64,000 bases of DNA, from positions 1 to 64,000 of the forward strand of contig NZ_JARGDP010000002.1 in assembly GCF_029210395.1 (NCBI RefSeq), written 5' to 3'. A program made the position numbers and the translations under genes. Below the pieces are notes generated by a model, which was not told the origin of the DNA, made no database searches, and was given only the letters and a program-made list of their open reading frames with translations. Positions 1 through 7,504 of this stretch are shown here, piece by piece; positions within the stretch are counted from its first letter, which is position 1; each line of letters begins with the position of its first letter. This DNA is from Petrocella sp. FN5 (GTDB taxonomy: Bacteria; Bacillota; Clostridia; Lachnospirales; Vallitaleaceae).

Positions 1-62
1 CTAATTAGTTAAACTTAGTTTTAACAAAATGATGACATAAAATAGTAATAGGAGGTATGACA

Positions 63-1781
63 ATGGGATCAGCATTTTTTGGTATTGGGGTTGGAACCCA
101 AGGCCTATATACAGCAAAAACTGCACTGGACATCACCAACCATAATATCGCCAACGCTGAGACTGTTGGCTACAGCCGTCAATATGGCTTACAGTCCGCC
201 ACCAGACCATTGCCTAACGGTATGAGGGGCATGGTCGGTACAGGATCAGAAATTACCAATATTCTTCAACACAGAGACAGCTATCTGGATAATAAATATT
301 GGAGCATGGTCAATGAACTGGGCGAATACCAAGTCAAAGATGAAATACTCAGCCAGATGGAGATACTCTTTAATGAGCCTTCAGAAACCGGTTACAGTAC
401 GTTTTTTAATAATATTTTTGAGAGTCTTCAGACCTTATCTAAGAACCCAGGCGACACAACGGTTAGAAGTGCCTTTGTGACTTCACTGGAATCTTTTGCA
501 ACCTATATGAACGATGTGAGTAAGCAATTAACCACTTTACAAAAAGAAACCAATTTTGGACTCAAGACCAATATAGACCAGATAAATTTCTTCTCCCAAC
601 AATTGGCATCCTTGAATCATCAGATTGGGAATATGGAATTATCTGGTAAGTCGGCCAATGACTTAAGGGATGAAAGAAACCGTATTATTGACAATTTGTC
701 AAAAATAGTCAATGTCGATACAAAAGAAATAACCGATGCAAACGGCAAGAAAACCTTCCGTGTGTCCATCAACGGCCAAAGTCTAGTATATGATACAACG
801 GCCAATTACTTAGAAGTAAAGCCGAGAACTTATCTAAACAACCCGGAAGATCAGGTAGATATGTATGACATCTATTGGAAGTCAGGAAAAGAGCTCTATC
901 TGAACAATGATAACCTTTCAGGTGAATTAAAAGGCTACATCGATCTTAGAGACGGTAATAATGGACAGAATTTCAAAGGTGCCATCTTATCAGGCGAGGG
1001 TACCAATACGCTTGTCATAAATAATCCATCACGCACAGATATTCCGACAGCAGGAGAGATGAATATCGGTGGGACCTTGATTACCTATAGCAGCGCGACT
1101 TATGACCCAGTACTGAACCAAATGACCTTTAACTTAGATGCAGCTGCACCGGCAGGTGTTGACGGTACAACTAGCTTTATTGGCGACAACCAATCCTTTA
1201 AAGGCATACCCTATTACACACAAGAGCTCAACCATTTTGTTAGAACCATAGCAAGAGAGTTTAACGCCATTAACGAAAGCGGCAATGGTGGGACAGGTAC
1301 TCAGTTATTTACCTATAAGGGTTATACAGGCACACCCCCTCTTGATGTGAATGATCCAACCAGTTATGAAAAGATGGACATATATAACTTTACCGTAAAC
1401 CAAGCGGTTATAGATGATTTATCGTTGGTAGAAACATCAGCGACAGTAGATTACGGAGAAAGTGCCAACGACTTAATCTTGAAGCTCATAGAAAAAAGAC
1501 ATGACTCAAATATGTTCGCCAAAGGAAAACCGGACAACTTCATGCAATCCCTTCTTGGAACCTTAGGGATCGATGCCAAGCAAGTCATAAGTTTTAAAAA
1601 GGGTCAGGAAAACCTCATGCTCCTAGTGACCAATCAAAGATTATCCGTATCCGGTGTGGACTTAAATGAAGAAACCTTGAATATGTTGAAGTTTCAGCAA
1701 GCTTATAATGTATCGGCTAAGATTATCAGTGTTATGGATGAGATTTATAATGTGACCATCAATCAGATGGGCGCGAGATAA
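63..1781 (+). CDS. flgK: Flagellar hook-associated protein 1 (FlgK)
   Basis: FlgK forms the first hook-filament junction ring on the cell exterior. The 572-residue product opens with the rod/hook/HAP N-terminal signature (SAFFGIGVGTQGLYTAKTAL, then NHNIANAETVGYSRQ) and ends with the matching C-terminal helix (LNMLKFQQAYNVSAKIIS). These terminal helices pack as the D0/D1 core; the middle is the variable outer domain. I chose ATG 63 over ATG 57 because GGAGG at 51-55 leaves only one base before 57 but seven before 63. flgL follows after 11 nt, which suggests cotranscription. The upstream promoter lies outside the window or within the first 50 nt, where none is clear. Confidence 0.96.
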   Translation: MGSAFFGIGVGTQGLYTAKTALDITNHNIANAETVGYSRQYGLQSATRPLPNGMRGMVGTGSEITNILQHRDSYLDNKYWSMVNELGEYQVKDEILSQMEILFNEPSETGYSTFFNNIFESLQTLSKNPGDTTVRSAFVTSLESFATYMNDVSKQLTTLQKETNFGLKTNIDQINFFSQQLASLNHQIGNMELSGKSANDLRDERNRIIDNLSKIVNVDTKEITDANGKKTFRVSINGQSLVYDTTANYLEVKPRTYLNNPEDQVDMYDIYWKSGKELYLNNDNLSGELKGYIDLRDGNNGQNFKGAILSGEGTNTLVINNPSRTDIPTAGEMNIGGTLITYSSATYDPVLNQMTFNLDAAAPAGVDGTTSFIGDNQSFKGIPYYTQELNHFVRTIAREFNAINESGNGGTGTQLFTYKGYTGTPPLDVNDPTSYEKMDIYNFTVNQAVIDDLSLVETSATVDYGESANDLILKLIEKRHDSNMFAKGKPDNFMQSLLGTLGIDAKQVISFKKGQENLMLLVTNQRLSVSGVDLNEETLNMLKFQQAYNVSAKIISVMDEIYNVTINQMGAR

Positions 1782-1792
1782 GAGGTGATTAG

Positions 1793-3079
1793 ATGCGTAT
1801 AACCAATTCAATGATGACCAACAACGTACTTCTGAATATTAATAGGAATAGAGAAACACTTAGTTTATACGAAACACAGATGGCTACAGGCAAGAAGATT
1901 CAAAAGCCTTCAGACAATCCCATCGTGGCTATTAGAGCCCTGAAGTTCCGTAACAATGTAAACGAGATTAAGCAATATCAGACCAATGCAGAAGATGCTA
2001 TATCATGGGCAGGCGTTACGGAGCAATCGGTTACCAATGTAACGGAGATTTTGAAAAGGGTTCGAGACCTAAGTGTTCAAGCCACTTCAGACATACTAAA
2101 TATTGATAACAGGAAAAATGTGGTAACGGAAATTGAACAGCTTATGGAACAGTTTGTGAACGAAGGCAATACAACCTATGCCGGCCGTCATGTTTTTTCC
2201 GGTTACAAAACCAACATGCCCCTGGTATTTACTGAAACATCGGGGGACACCTATGAACTCACACAAAGCTTCAAGGCTTCAGATGTGGAAAAGACGAAAC
2301 GGGTGGTTGATAATGAAATTATTGATGTGCACAGAATCCGTTTAGGCTATACCAATGTTTCTAATCCTGATACGACTTCACTAACCCCCCCTTTTACAAC
2401 AGTTAATACAATGAACGCCGCAGATCCAGGTGCCATGACCCCTGTTCTTGGTGAGGTGAATTTTATACAAGATACGGGTGAATTGATTTTTCATCCTGAT
2501 GATGTTGTGAATATTCCTGATCCCTTAGATTTTACCTATGAAAAAACAGGTTTTGATAAAGGGGATCTTATGCCGGAACATTATTACGATGGGCAGAATT
2601 TGACTACAGGTACTGTCTTTACTGTCAGTAATGAGAAAATGCTTTATCAAGTTAGTTACAGTCAACAGATGTCCATTAATACTATGGGCTATGACGTCAT
2701 TGGGATTGATTTGGTTCGAGATATAGAAGAACTGATTAATGCCACAAAAAGCATCACAGATGATGAGACCTTAACCACCGCCCTTCAGGAAGACTTATTA
2801 GGTGATGTCTTTAATAAGCTTATAGGAAAGATGGATAAACATATCGGTACATTACTCAACACCAGAGCTGAGATTGGTGGTAAGATTAACCGCTTAGAAT
2901 TAACCATTAACAGGCTCAGTGAAGACAATCTGAATTTTACAGACTTGCTATCTAAGAACGAAGACGTGGACTATGCAGAGGTCATCATGAAGATGGCGGC
3001 TCAAGAAATGGTTTATAATGCAAGCTTGTCCGCATCCTCTAAAATTATTCAACCGACTTTATTGGACTTTATTCGTTAA
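1793..3079 (+). CDS. flgL: Flagellar hook-associated protein 3 (FlgL)
   Basis: FlgL is the second hook-filament junction protein, secreted through the flagellar export apparatus. The N-terminus (MRITNSMMTNNVLLNINRN) and the flagellin-like motif around residues 30-45 (MATGKKIQKPSDNPIVAIRA) are typical, as is the C-terminal helix ending in SLSASSKIIQPTLLDFIR. At 428 residues it is longer than the roughly 300-residue Bacillus protein; the extra length is in the central outer domain (about residues 150-290). The start has AGAGGTGA upstream. It follows flgK by 11 nt and precedes fliW by about 110 nt. Confidence 0.95.
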   Translation: MRITNSMMTNNVLLNINRNRETLSLYETQMATGKKIQKPSDNPIVAIRALKFRNNVNEIKQYQTNAEDAISWAGVTEQSVTNVTEILKRVRDLSVQATSDILNIDNRKNVVTEIEQLMEQFVNEGNTTYAGRHVFSGYKTNMPLVFTETSGDTYELTQSFKASDVEKTKRVVDNEIIDVHRIRLGYTNVSNPDTTSLTPPFTTVNTMNAADPGAMTPVLGEVNFIQDTGELIFHPDDVVNIPDPLDFTYEKTGFDKGDLMPEHYYDGQNLTTGTVFTVSNEKMLYQVSYSQQMSINTMGYDVIGIDLVRDIEELINATKSITDDETLTTALQEDLLGDVFNKLIGKMDKHIGTLLNTRAEIGGKINRLELTINRLSEDNLNFTDLLSKNEDVDYAEVIMKMAAQEMVYNASLSASSKIIQPTLLDFIR

Positions 3080-3191
3080 TGAAGAACAAAGAGGTGGTTT
3101 AAGAATTATTTGCTAAATAGAGTTAAAAAAGATATTATAGATATAATATCGAAAAGAAATAATATAGAAAACATATAAGGGAGTGTCTATG

Positions 3192-3647
3192 ATGAAAATT
3201 AATACCAAGCATTTTGGAGAAGTAGAAATCGATGAAGAAAGAATTGTAGTGTTTGAACAAGGCATCTTTGGATTTGAAGACAGTAAACGCTACGTTATGC
3301 TCTATGAAGATGAAGACACAAAAAATGGATTATGTTGGATGCAATCGGTCGATGATGAAGGTTTGTCTTTGCCGGTCATCAACCCTATGTTTTGGTTTCC
3401 AGACTATAGCCCGGAAGTGGCAGATGAGCAGATTGCAAGAATCGGTGCGTTGAAGGAAGAAGACTTGAATTTGTTTTCCGTTGTTGTGATTACTGATAAT
3501 ATAGAATCCATGACCACCAACTTGAAAGCGCCAATTGTTATAAATATCCAGACAAAAAAGGGTATGCAGGTCATTGTAGCCAATGAGGAATACGAGATTA
3601 AGCACAATCTCTATGAGCAAATGAAGCTTATGAAGGCTGGTGAATAA
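3192..3647 (+). CDS. fliW: Flagellar assembly factor FliW
   Basis: FliW binds flagellin in the cytoplasm and antagonises CsrA, so that flagellin translation is released when flagellin is exported (known for Bacillus). The product is about 151 residues and shows the family pattern: MKINTKHFGEVEI at the start, then IVVFEQGIFGFEDSKRYVML. ATG 3189, ATG 3192 and GTG 3183 are all in frame; AAGGGAG at 3177-3183 best fits 3192 (8 nt) with 3189 possible. csrA starts 2 nt after the stop, so the two are very probably translationally coupled. Confidence 0.94.
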   Translation: MKINTKHFGEVEIDEERIVVFEQGIFGFEDSKRYVMLYEDEDTKNGLCWMQSVDDEGLSLPVINPMFWFPDYSPEVADEQIARIGALKEEDLNLFSVVVITDNIESMTTNLKAPIVINIQTKKGMQVIVANEEYEIKHNLYEQMKLMKAGE

Positions 3648-3649
3648 TC

Positions 3650-3874
3650 ATGTTGGCCCTATCAAGAAAGCTAGGAGAGTCCATTATCATTAATGATGAC
3701 ATTGTCATTACAGTACTAGATATCTCAAGAGATCAGATTAAGATTGGCATCGAGGCGCCTAAAAGTGTCCCTATTCATAGAAAAGAAGTTTATCTACAGA
3801 TTCAAGAAGAAAATAAAGCCGCTGCCGCTGGCAACGACAGCGCCCTCAGCAAGCTGAAAGACTTTATGAAATAA
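3650..3874 (+). CDS. csrA: Carbon storage regulator CsrA
   Basis: CsrA is a small dimeric RNA-binding protein that represses translation by binding GGA-containing hairpins near ribosome binding sites. The 74-residue product begins MLALSRKLGESIIINDDIVI and contains IKIGIEAPKSVPIHRKEVY, the conserved RNA-binding beta strand and core. It follows fliW by 2 nt and precedes flagellin, whose leader carries a hairpin with GGA in the loop. This is the arrangement of the FliW-CsrA-flagellin autoregulatory switch. No clear terminator separates csrA from the flagellin promoter. Confidence 0.96.
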   Translation: MLALSRKLGESIIINDDIVITVLDISRDQIKIGIEAPKSVPIHRKEVYLQIQEENKAAAAGNDSALSKLKDFMK

Positions 3875-3898
3875 AATAAAACTTTTTTGAATTTACTA

Positions 3899-3926
3899 TT
3901 AAGGTCTTTGAAAAAAGGGACGATAT
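3899..3926 (+). promoter_or_regulatory. Sigma-28 (FliA/SigD) type promoter of the flagellin gene
   Basis: TTAAG at 3899-3903 and GACGATAT at 3919-3926 are separated by 15-16 nt. This is one substitution from the GCCGATAT -10 element of flagellar sigma factors. A second sigma-28-type site at 7014-7040 precedes flaG, which supports the assignment. Transcription would start near 3934 and give a leader of about 125 nt. Confidence 0.75.
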
Positions 3927-3933
3927 ATTACCT

Positions 3934-4058
3934 GTAACGAACAAAGCTCGTTGGCCAACGAGTGCCAGCATGGAAGCTGGCATATTCGACACTAACTTGG
4001 TTATTGTAAAATCTAAGTACAATAGCCAAAACTCATGAAATTCAAGGAGGAATAAATT
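3934..4058 (+). promoter_or_regulatory. Structured flagellin 5' leader with candidate CsrA-binding hairpin
   Basis: Three stem-loops are visible. A 16-nt palindrome CTCGTTGGCCAACGAG lies at 3947-3962. A hairpin TGCCAGC-AUGGAA-GCTGGCA at 3963-3982 has GGA in its loop, as CsrA sites do. An 11-bp hairpin has arms at 3997-4007 and 4019-4029. The ribosome binding site AAGGAGG (4044-4050) itself contains GGA and could be a second CsrA site. The regulatory role is inferred from this and from the adjacent fliW-csrA pair. Confidence 0.6.
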
Positions 4059-5219
4059 ATGAGAATTAATAACAATCTAATGGCAATGAACACACACAGA
4101 CAATTAGGTATGGGACAAGCAAACGGCGCTAAATCAATGGAGAAATTATCATCCGGTTTTAGAATCAACCGTGCTGGCGATGACGCAGCTGGTCTTGCAA
4201 TATCTGAAAAAATGAGAGGCCAAATCAGAGGCTTAAATCAAGCTTCAAGAAACTCTCAAGACGCTATTTCTTTAGTACAAACTGCTGAAGGTGCTCTTAA
4301 TGAGACTCAAGCGATTCTTCAACGTATGAGAGAACTTGCTGTTCAATCTTCAACGGATACGAATGTAGACGTTGACCGTGGAGCGCTTCAAAACGAAGTT
4401 AATGAACTTGCAAAAGAGATATCTAGAATTTCAGGTACAACAGAATTTAACACTCAAAAATTACTTGATGGTAATTTTGAAGGTACATTCCATATTGGCG
4501 CTAATGAAGGACAAAACTTGAGTTTGACAATCAATGCAATGGATGCAAATACTTTGGGTGTTAGTGGAGATGTTTATACAGCAATTGATTTAGTTGGTAA
4601 CACTGATCTCGAAGTAAGAAGTTTGACGGGTGATGCATTAGCTATTAATATTACAGTTGGTGGTGATGCAACGACTGCAGCAGATTTTGCAATTGATACA
4701 AGTACAGAAGGTGTAATAGCTGTAACTCTTGCATCTGCAGTTGATAGTGCAGATTCTATTACAACATTAAACAATCTTATGGCAGAATTGAATAAAATTG
4801 GTGGATTTGAAGTATCCGTAAAAGAAGGTTCAACAGTTGTGGCTGGAGATTTAGCAGCAGCCGGCAATACTACCGTACCAACAACGCTTGATGAAAACTT
4901 TGAAGGTACTATTAATGGAATTAATATCTCAACTCAAGAAGTCGCTTCATCAGCAATAACTACTATCAATGATGCACTTGAATCAGTATCAGCTGAGAGA
5001 TCTAAGCTTGGTGCAGTTCAAAACAGATTAGAGCACACTATCAAGAACTTAGATACATCATCTGAGAACTTACAAGCTTCTGAATCACGTATCAGAGACG
5101 TAGACATGGCGAAAGAAATGATGGAATTCACTAAGAATAACATCCTTACTCAAGCTGCACAAGCGATGTTGGCTCAAGCAAATGCTGCACCTCAAGGTGT
5201 TTTACAACTTCTGAGATAA
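4059..5219 (+). CDS. Flagellin; interrupted near its 3' end by a group I intron, with a complete unspliced reading frame
   Basis: Flagellin is the filament subunit exported through the flagellar channel. Residues 1-150 are canonical (MRINNNLMAMNTHRQLG, SSGFRINRAGDDAAGLAISE), about 150-290 form the variable surface domain, and the C-terminus is the conserved D1/D0 helix. Read without splicing it has 386 residues ending QANAAPQGVLQLLR, stop at 5217-5219. An intron begins after codon 372 (5174) and ends at 5555. Splicing joins 4059-5174 to 5556-5600 and also gives 386 residues, ending QANQAPQGVLQLLR. The two products differ at one residue (Ala or Gln). AAGGAGG at 4044-4050 sets the start. Which form is made in the cell is not known from sequence. 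Confidence 0.95.
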   Translation: MRINNNLMAMNTHRQLGMGQANGAKSMEKLSSGFRINRAGDDAAGLAISEKMRGQIRGLNQASRNSQDAISLVQTAEGALNETQAILQRMRELAVQSSTDTNVDVDRGALQNEVNELAKEISRISGTTEFNTQKLLDGNFEGTFHIGANEGQNLSLTINAMDANTLGVSGDVYTAIDLVGNTDLEVRSLTGDALAINITVGGDATTAADFAIDTSTEGVIAVTLASAVDSADSITTLNNLMAELNKIGGFEVSVKEGSTVVAGDLAAAGNTTVPTTLDENFEGTINGINISTQEVASSAITTINDALESVSAERSKLGAVQNRLEHTIKNLDTSSENLQASESRIRDVDMAKEMMEFTKNNILTQAAQAMLAQANAAPQGVLQLLR

Positions 5220-5555
5220 GCATTAAGGGTCCTATAAGATGAGAATCTTATATGCACATTGGGTGAATTGCTGGAACTTCCTTAAGCTCTACATACTACA
5301 ACGTAACTGGAAACGGTATGCGTGAATGTTTGAAAAATATAGAGATTGGATAATCAGCAGCCAAGCTCCTGTACCGAAAGGTTGGAGAAGGTTCAACGAC
5401 TAGGATATACCATCTAAGGCGAAAGCTATGATGATGAAATCCGTAGGATCAGAGGTGGTCTGAAGTGCCCAACAACCTAATGGTCATTTATTAAAGACAA
5501 AATGACTGGGTTGAAGATATAGTCTGGCCGTTAATGAAAGTTAATGGATGGTCCG
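5175..5555 (+). mobile_element. Group I intron (subgroup IA-like core) in the flagellin gene
   Basis: The conserved core elements occur in order: P (AATTGCTGG, 5266-5274), Q (AATCAGCAGCCAAGCTCC, 5352-5369), R (GTTCAACGACTAGG, 5391-5404) and S (AAGATATAGTCT, from 5514). P7 pairs GACTA 5398-5402 with TAGTC 5520-5524. P4 pairs TGCTG 5269-5273 with CAGCA 5355-5359. P2 is an 8-bp hairpin with a GAGA loop, 5233-5252. P1 pairs exon GGCU plus C5175 with GGGUC 5227-5231 and places U5174 opposite G5228. The intron ends in G5555. The splice sites are the only pair that satisfies the U and terminal G rules and restores the flagellin frame. It encodes no protein of its own beyond the flagellin tail copy. 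Confidence 0.93.
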
Positions 5556-5600
5556 CAAGCAAACCAAGCACCTCAAGGCGTACTTCAATTATTAAGATAA
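5556..5600 (+). CDS. Flagellin 3' exon (last 14 codons and stop)
   Basis: Reads QANQAPQGVLQLLR and TAA in frame after splicing to codon 372 at 5174. This is the consensus flagellin C-terminus. It differs from the copy at the start of the intron (5175-5219) mostly at synonymous positions, plus one Ala/Gln replacement. It has no start codon or ribosome binding site, so it is expressed only if the intron is removed. Confidence 0.9.
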   Translation, partial: QANQAPQGVLQLLR

Positions 5601-5624
5601 TTAAAATAGTTTAAGCATTAAGGG

Positions 5625-5653
5625 GTCAGGGGATTTTTCCTCTGACTCTTTTT
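5625..5653 (+). terminator. Intrinsic terminator after flagellin
   Basis: A 9-bp stem GTCAGGGGA / TCCTCTGAC (one G-T pair) with a TTTT loop is followed by TCTTTTT. It ends 2 nt before the convergent endonuclease stop codon. Confidence 0.8.
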
Positions 5654-5654
5654 A

Positions 5655-6560
5655 TCATTTTTCATAGCGGTCAATGATGATTTCATGATTGGGATAATGT
5701 ATTTGATATCTGGCTTTTGTGGAAATGAGAGCGGATTCTAGATCCATTTTATAGTGCATACATTCTAGTAATGGATGTTGATGTTGAATAATTTGAAGGA
5801 AGAAGATAATATGATCTCTATAGTTACACTGTAAGACATAGCCTTTACCATCTTTACGTTTCTTCAAGATGAATTGAATGCCAAAAGTATCAAGAATATG
5901 TTTCTGTAATAATATGTTTTCATTTTCTGAAAAAGATTGAGAATAGATTGTAATTCTTGGAAAAAGATGAATTCTGTTTTTTCTAATATATCGATCAATA
6001 ACAAGTGTACCATCATCTAGGTATAGACAGAGCAGTCCAATGGGATGATTGAGTTTGGTAAGAATTTGAGGTGTAATTCTTTTACGCCCATTACAATAAA
6101 AAAGTTTATGATAATAAGTATATAAAAGGTTACTTGGAGATTTAATACTTGGCGCTTCATATTGATCATAATACTTGAAATCAAGAGAGGCCAGCATTTC
6201 TGCTTTCCATGCGCGATAGTCAGCTTGTTTCCTGCATCCATGTTCACGATAAAATGATTCTTTGCTACGCCCATAGCAGGCTAGGCTCCCATCACCAAGC
6301 AAACTTCCAACAATAATATTTTCTTGAATTTGTGATGGCTTGTACTTTATGATGTTGTCTTCGTATGCCAAAGCTCTTTTGTGTTGTAACTCACGAATAA
6401 GCTGTTGTTTAAATGCATGGCTTTTTGAAATTTTGTTTTTTGAAACGATGCGTCGAAGCTGATAAATTGATAGATTAAGCTCCTGAGCTAGTTTTTCAGT
6501 ATTCATATTTGGATATTTCTCTTTGATTATTTTTAACAGTTCAGTATTTATTTTAGTCAT
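5655..6560 (-). CDS. LAGLIDADG homing endonuclease (free-standing)
   Basis: The 301-residue product has two LAGLIDADG-type helices, GSLLGDGSL (about 85-93) and LLCLYLDDGTL (about 176-186). Each carries an acidic residue at the catalytic position, so this looks like a single-chain, two-motif enzyme. An N-terminal helix-turn-helix-like segment (about 18-42, TEKLAQELNLSIYQLRRIVS) may help DNA recognition. ATG 6560 is preferred over GTG 6569 because GGGAGAG lies 8 nt upstream of it. It is the only minus-strand gene in the window and lies 99 nt beyond the intron, outside it. By family it would cut an intronless flagellin allele and promote intron spread; the target is inferred. Confidence 0.88.
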   Translation of the reverse strand: MTKINTELLKIIKEKYPNMNTEKLAQELNLSIYQLRRIVSKNKISKSHAFKQQLIRELQHKRALAYEDNIIKYKPSQIQENIIVGSLLGDGSLACYGRSKESFYREHGCRKQADYRAWKAEMLASLDFKYYDQYEAPSIKSPSNLLYTYYHKLFYCNGRKRITPQILTKLNHPIGLLCLYLDDGTLVIDRYIRKNRIHLFPRITIYSQSFSENENILLQKHILDTFGIQFILKKRKDGKGYVLQCNYRDHIIFFLQIIQHQHPLLECMHYKMDLESALISTKARYQIHYPNHEIIIDRYEK

Positions 6561-6591
6561 TGAAGTCACTCTCCCTATTCAAGAAATCATC

Positions 6592-6616
6592 AGAACATAC
6601 GTTCTATTTTATTGTA
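6592..6616 (-). promoter_or_regulatory. Endonuclease promoter region with LexA-like box
   Basis: On the minus strand AGAACGTATGTTCT (6592-6605) matches the Bacillota LexA core GAAC-N4-GTTC; only the outermost bases differ from CGAAC...GTTCG. It lies immediately downstream of a -10-like TACAAT (6611-6616), and the -35 is weak. Operator function is inferred from position and symmetry. Confidence 0.45.
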
Positions 6617-6757
6617 TCATATTTTAATGAAAAGCATTAGAAAAAGTAAAAAATAAGGCTAAAGTCTTAGGCAGAAAATGTCCATAGGACAGTTTCTGGG
6701 TAGACCGAGGGACAGTTCTTGCGGTCAGCTTGGGACAAGTGAAAGGAAGTTTTGTAA

Positions 6758-6979
6758 ATGCAGAATGAAAGAGCTTTACTTGAAGCGGAACTTGAAAGAG
6801 TCAAACAAAAAATCGTACTACTTGAAGAAACAGAAGTACGTCTATTAAGTATGCGTGTTATTGCCCAGGATGCGGCAGATAGAAAACTGGATCAAAAAGA
6901 AATAAGCGCTTATCAAAGTAGATTAAGTGAACTCGAAGCCGAAGTACGCTTACTAAGCGCAGATCTGAATATAACTTAA
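6758..6979 (+). CDS. Small coiled-coil protein, function unknown
   Basis: A 73-residue product (MQNERALLEAELERVKQKIV) that is almost entirely charged heptad-like sequence and predicted to be one or two coiled-coil helices. There is no signal peptide, membrane segment or cysteine. AAAGGAAG lies 9 nt upstream of the ATG. It sits between the endonuclease and the sigma-28-type promoter of flaG, so it need not belong to the flagellar transcript. I do not recognise the family. Its length, start signal and composition make a real gene likely. Confidence 0.6.
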   Translation: MQNERALLEAELERVKQKIVLLEETEVRLLSMRVIAQDAADRKLDQKEISAYQSRLSELEAEVRLLSADLNIT

Positions 6980-7013
6980 ACCGAACTTAATACCTTAAAT
7001 GATCAATCGCCTA

Positions 7014-7040
7014 TTAACTTTCAGCTTGAGAAGCCGATAT
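7014..7040 (+). promoter_or_regulatory. Sigma-28 type promoter of the flaG-fliD-fliS group
   Basis: TTAA (7014-7017), 15 nt, then a perfect GCCGATAT (7033-7040). It lies 37 nt before flaG, so the late flagellar genes flaG, fliD and fliS probably form one sigma-28 transcript. Confidence 0.8.
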
Positions 7041-7076
7041 ATAATGTAGGATATAACAATACAAGGAGGTATTACT

Positions 7077-7493
7077 ATGAGAATTGATTCGGTTGGCGGT
7101 GCAAACACGATGCCAACACCCCAAAGTGTAGAACGAGTAGGTAGAACGGAAGCTCCAGCTCCAATACAACCTGTGAAAAAATCAGGCAATCAGAATGCAT
7201 CAGCGGCTAAGCAACAAGAACGTATTCATGTTGATGCAGAAGTGGCAGCGGCAGAAAACACACTTCAACAAGAACAGCAAGTGATTAAGGCTATAGAAAA
7301 AGCCAATAAACACATTAGAACCTATGACAGACGACTAGAATTCTCTATACATGATACGACCAAGCAGATTATGGTAAAAGTTATTAACACAGAGAATGAT
7401 TCAGTCATACGAGAAATACCGTCCGAAAAAGTTTTAGATATGGTCGCCCATCTGTGGGAGATCTCAGGCATACTTGTGGACGAACATAGATAG
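7077..7493 (+). CDS. flaG: FlaG family flagellar protein
   Basis: FlaG-family proteins are small and usually encoded just before fliD; they influence filament length in some bacteria. The 138-residue product has a disordered N-terminal half rich in Gln, Ala and Pro. Its C-terminal half is conserved (RLEFSIHDTTKQIMVKVIN, IREIPSEKVLDMVAHL). GGAGG lies 8 nt before the ATG. fliD begins 11 nt after its stop, which fits the usual flaG-fliD-fliS order. Confidence 0.9.
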   Translation: MRIDSVGGANTMPTPQSVERVGRTEAPAPIQPVKKSGNQNASAAKQQERIHVDAEVAAAENTLQQEQQVIKAIEKANKHIRTYDRRLEFSIHDTTKQIMVKVINTENDSVIREIPSEKVLDMVAHLWEISGILVDEHR

Positions 7494-7504
7494 GAGGTAC
7501 TTCT

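Noticed and set aside
3940-4030. Flagellin leader hairpins as a third R2 element
   Set aside because: Both have two adjacent hairpins and a GxCAGC-type stem, but the long-range arms and the flanking ATGAAAACCC sequence are absent.
5220-5555. Possibility that the intron lies wholly in the 3' UTR after a complete flagellin gene
   Set aside because: No U-ended exon with a P1 partner was found after the stop codon, whereas the site at 5174/5175 gives P1 pairing, a terminal G at 5555 and exact restoration of the flagellin frame.
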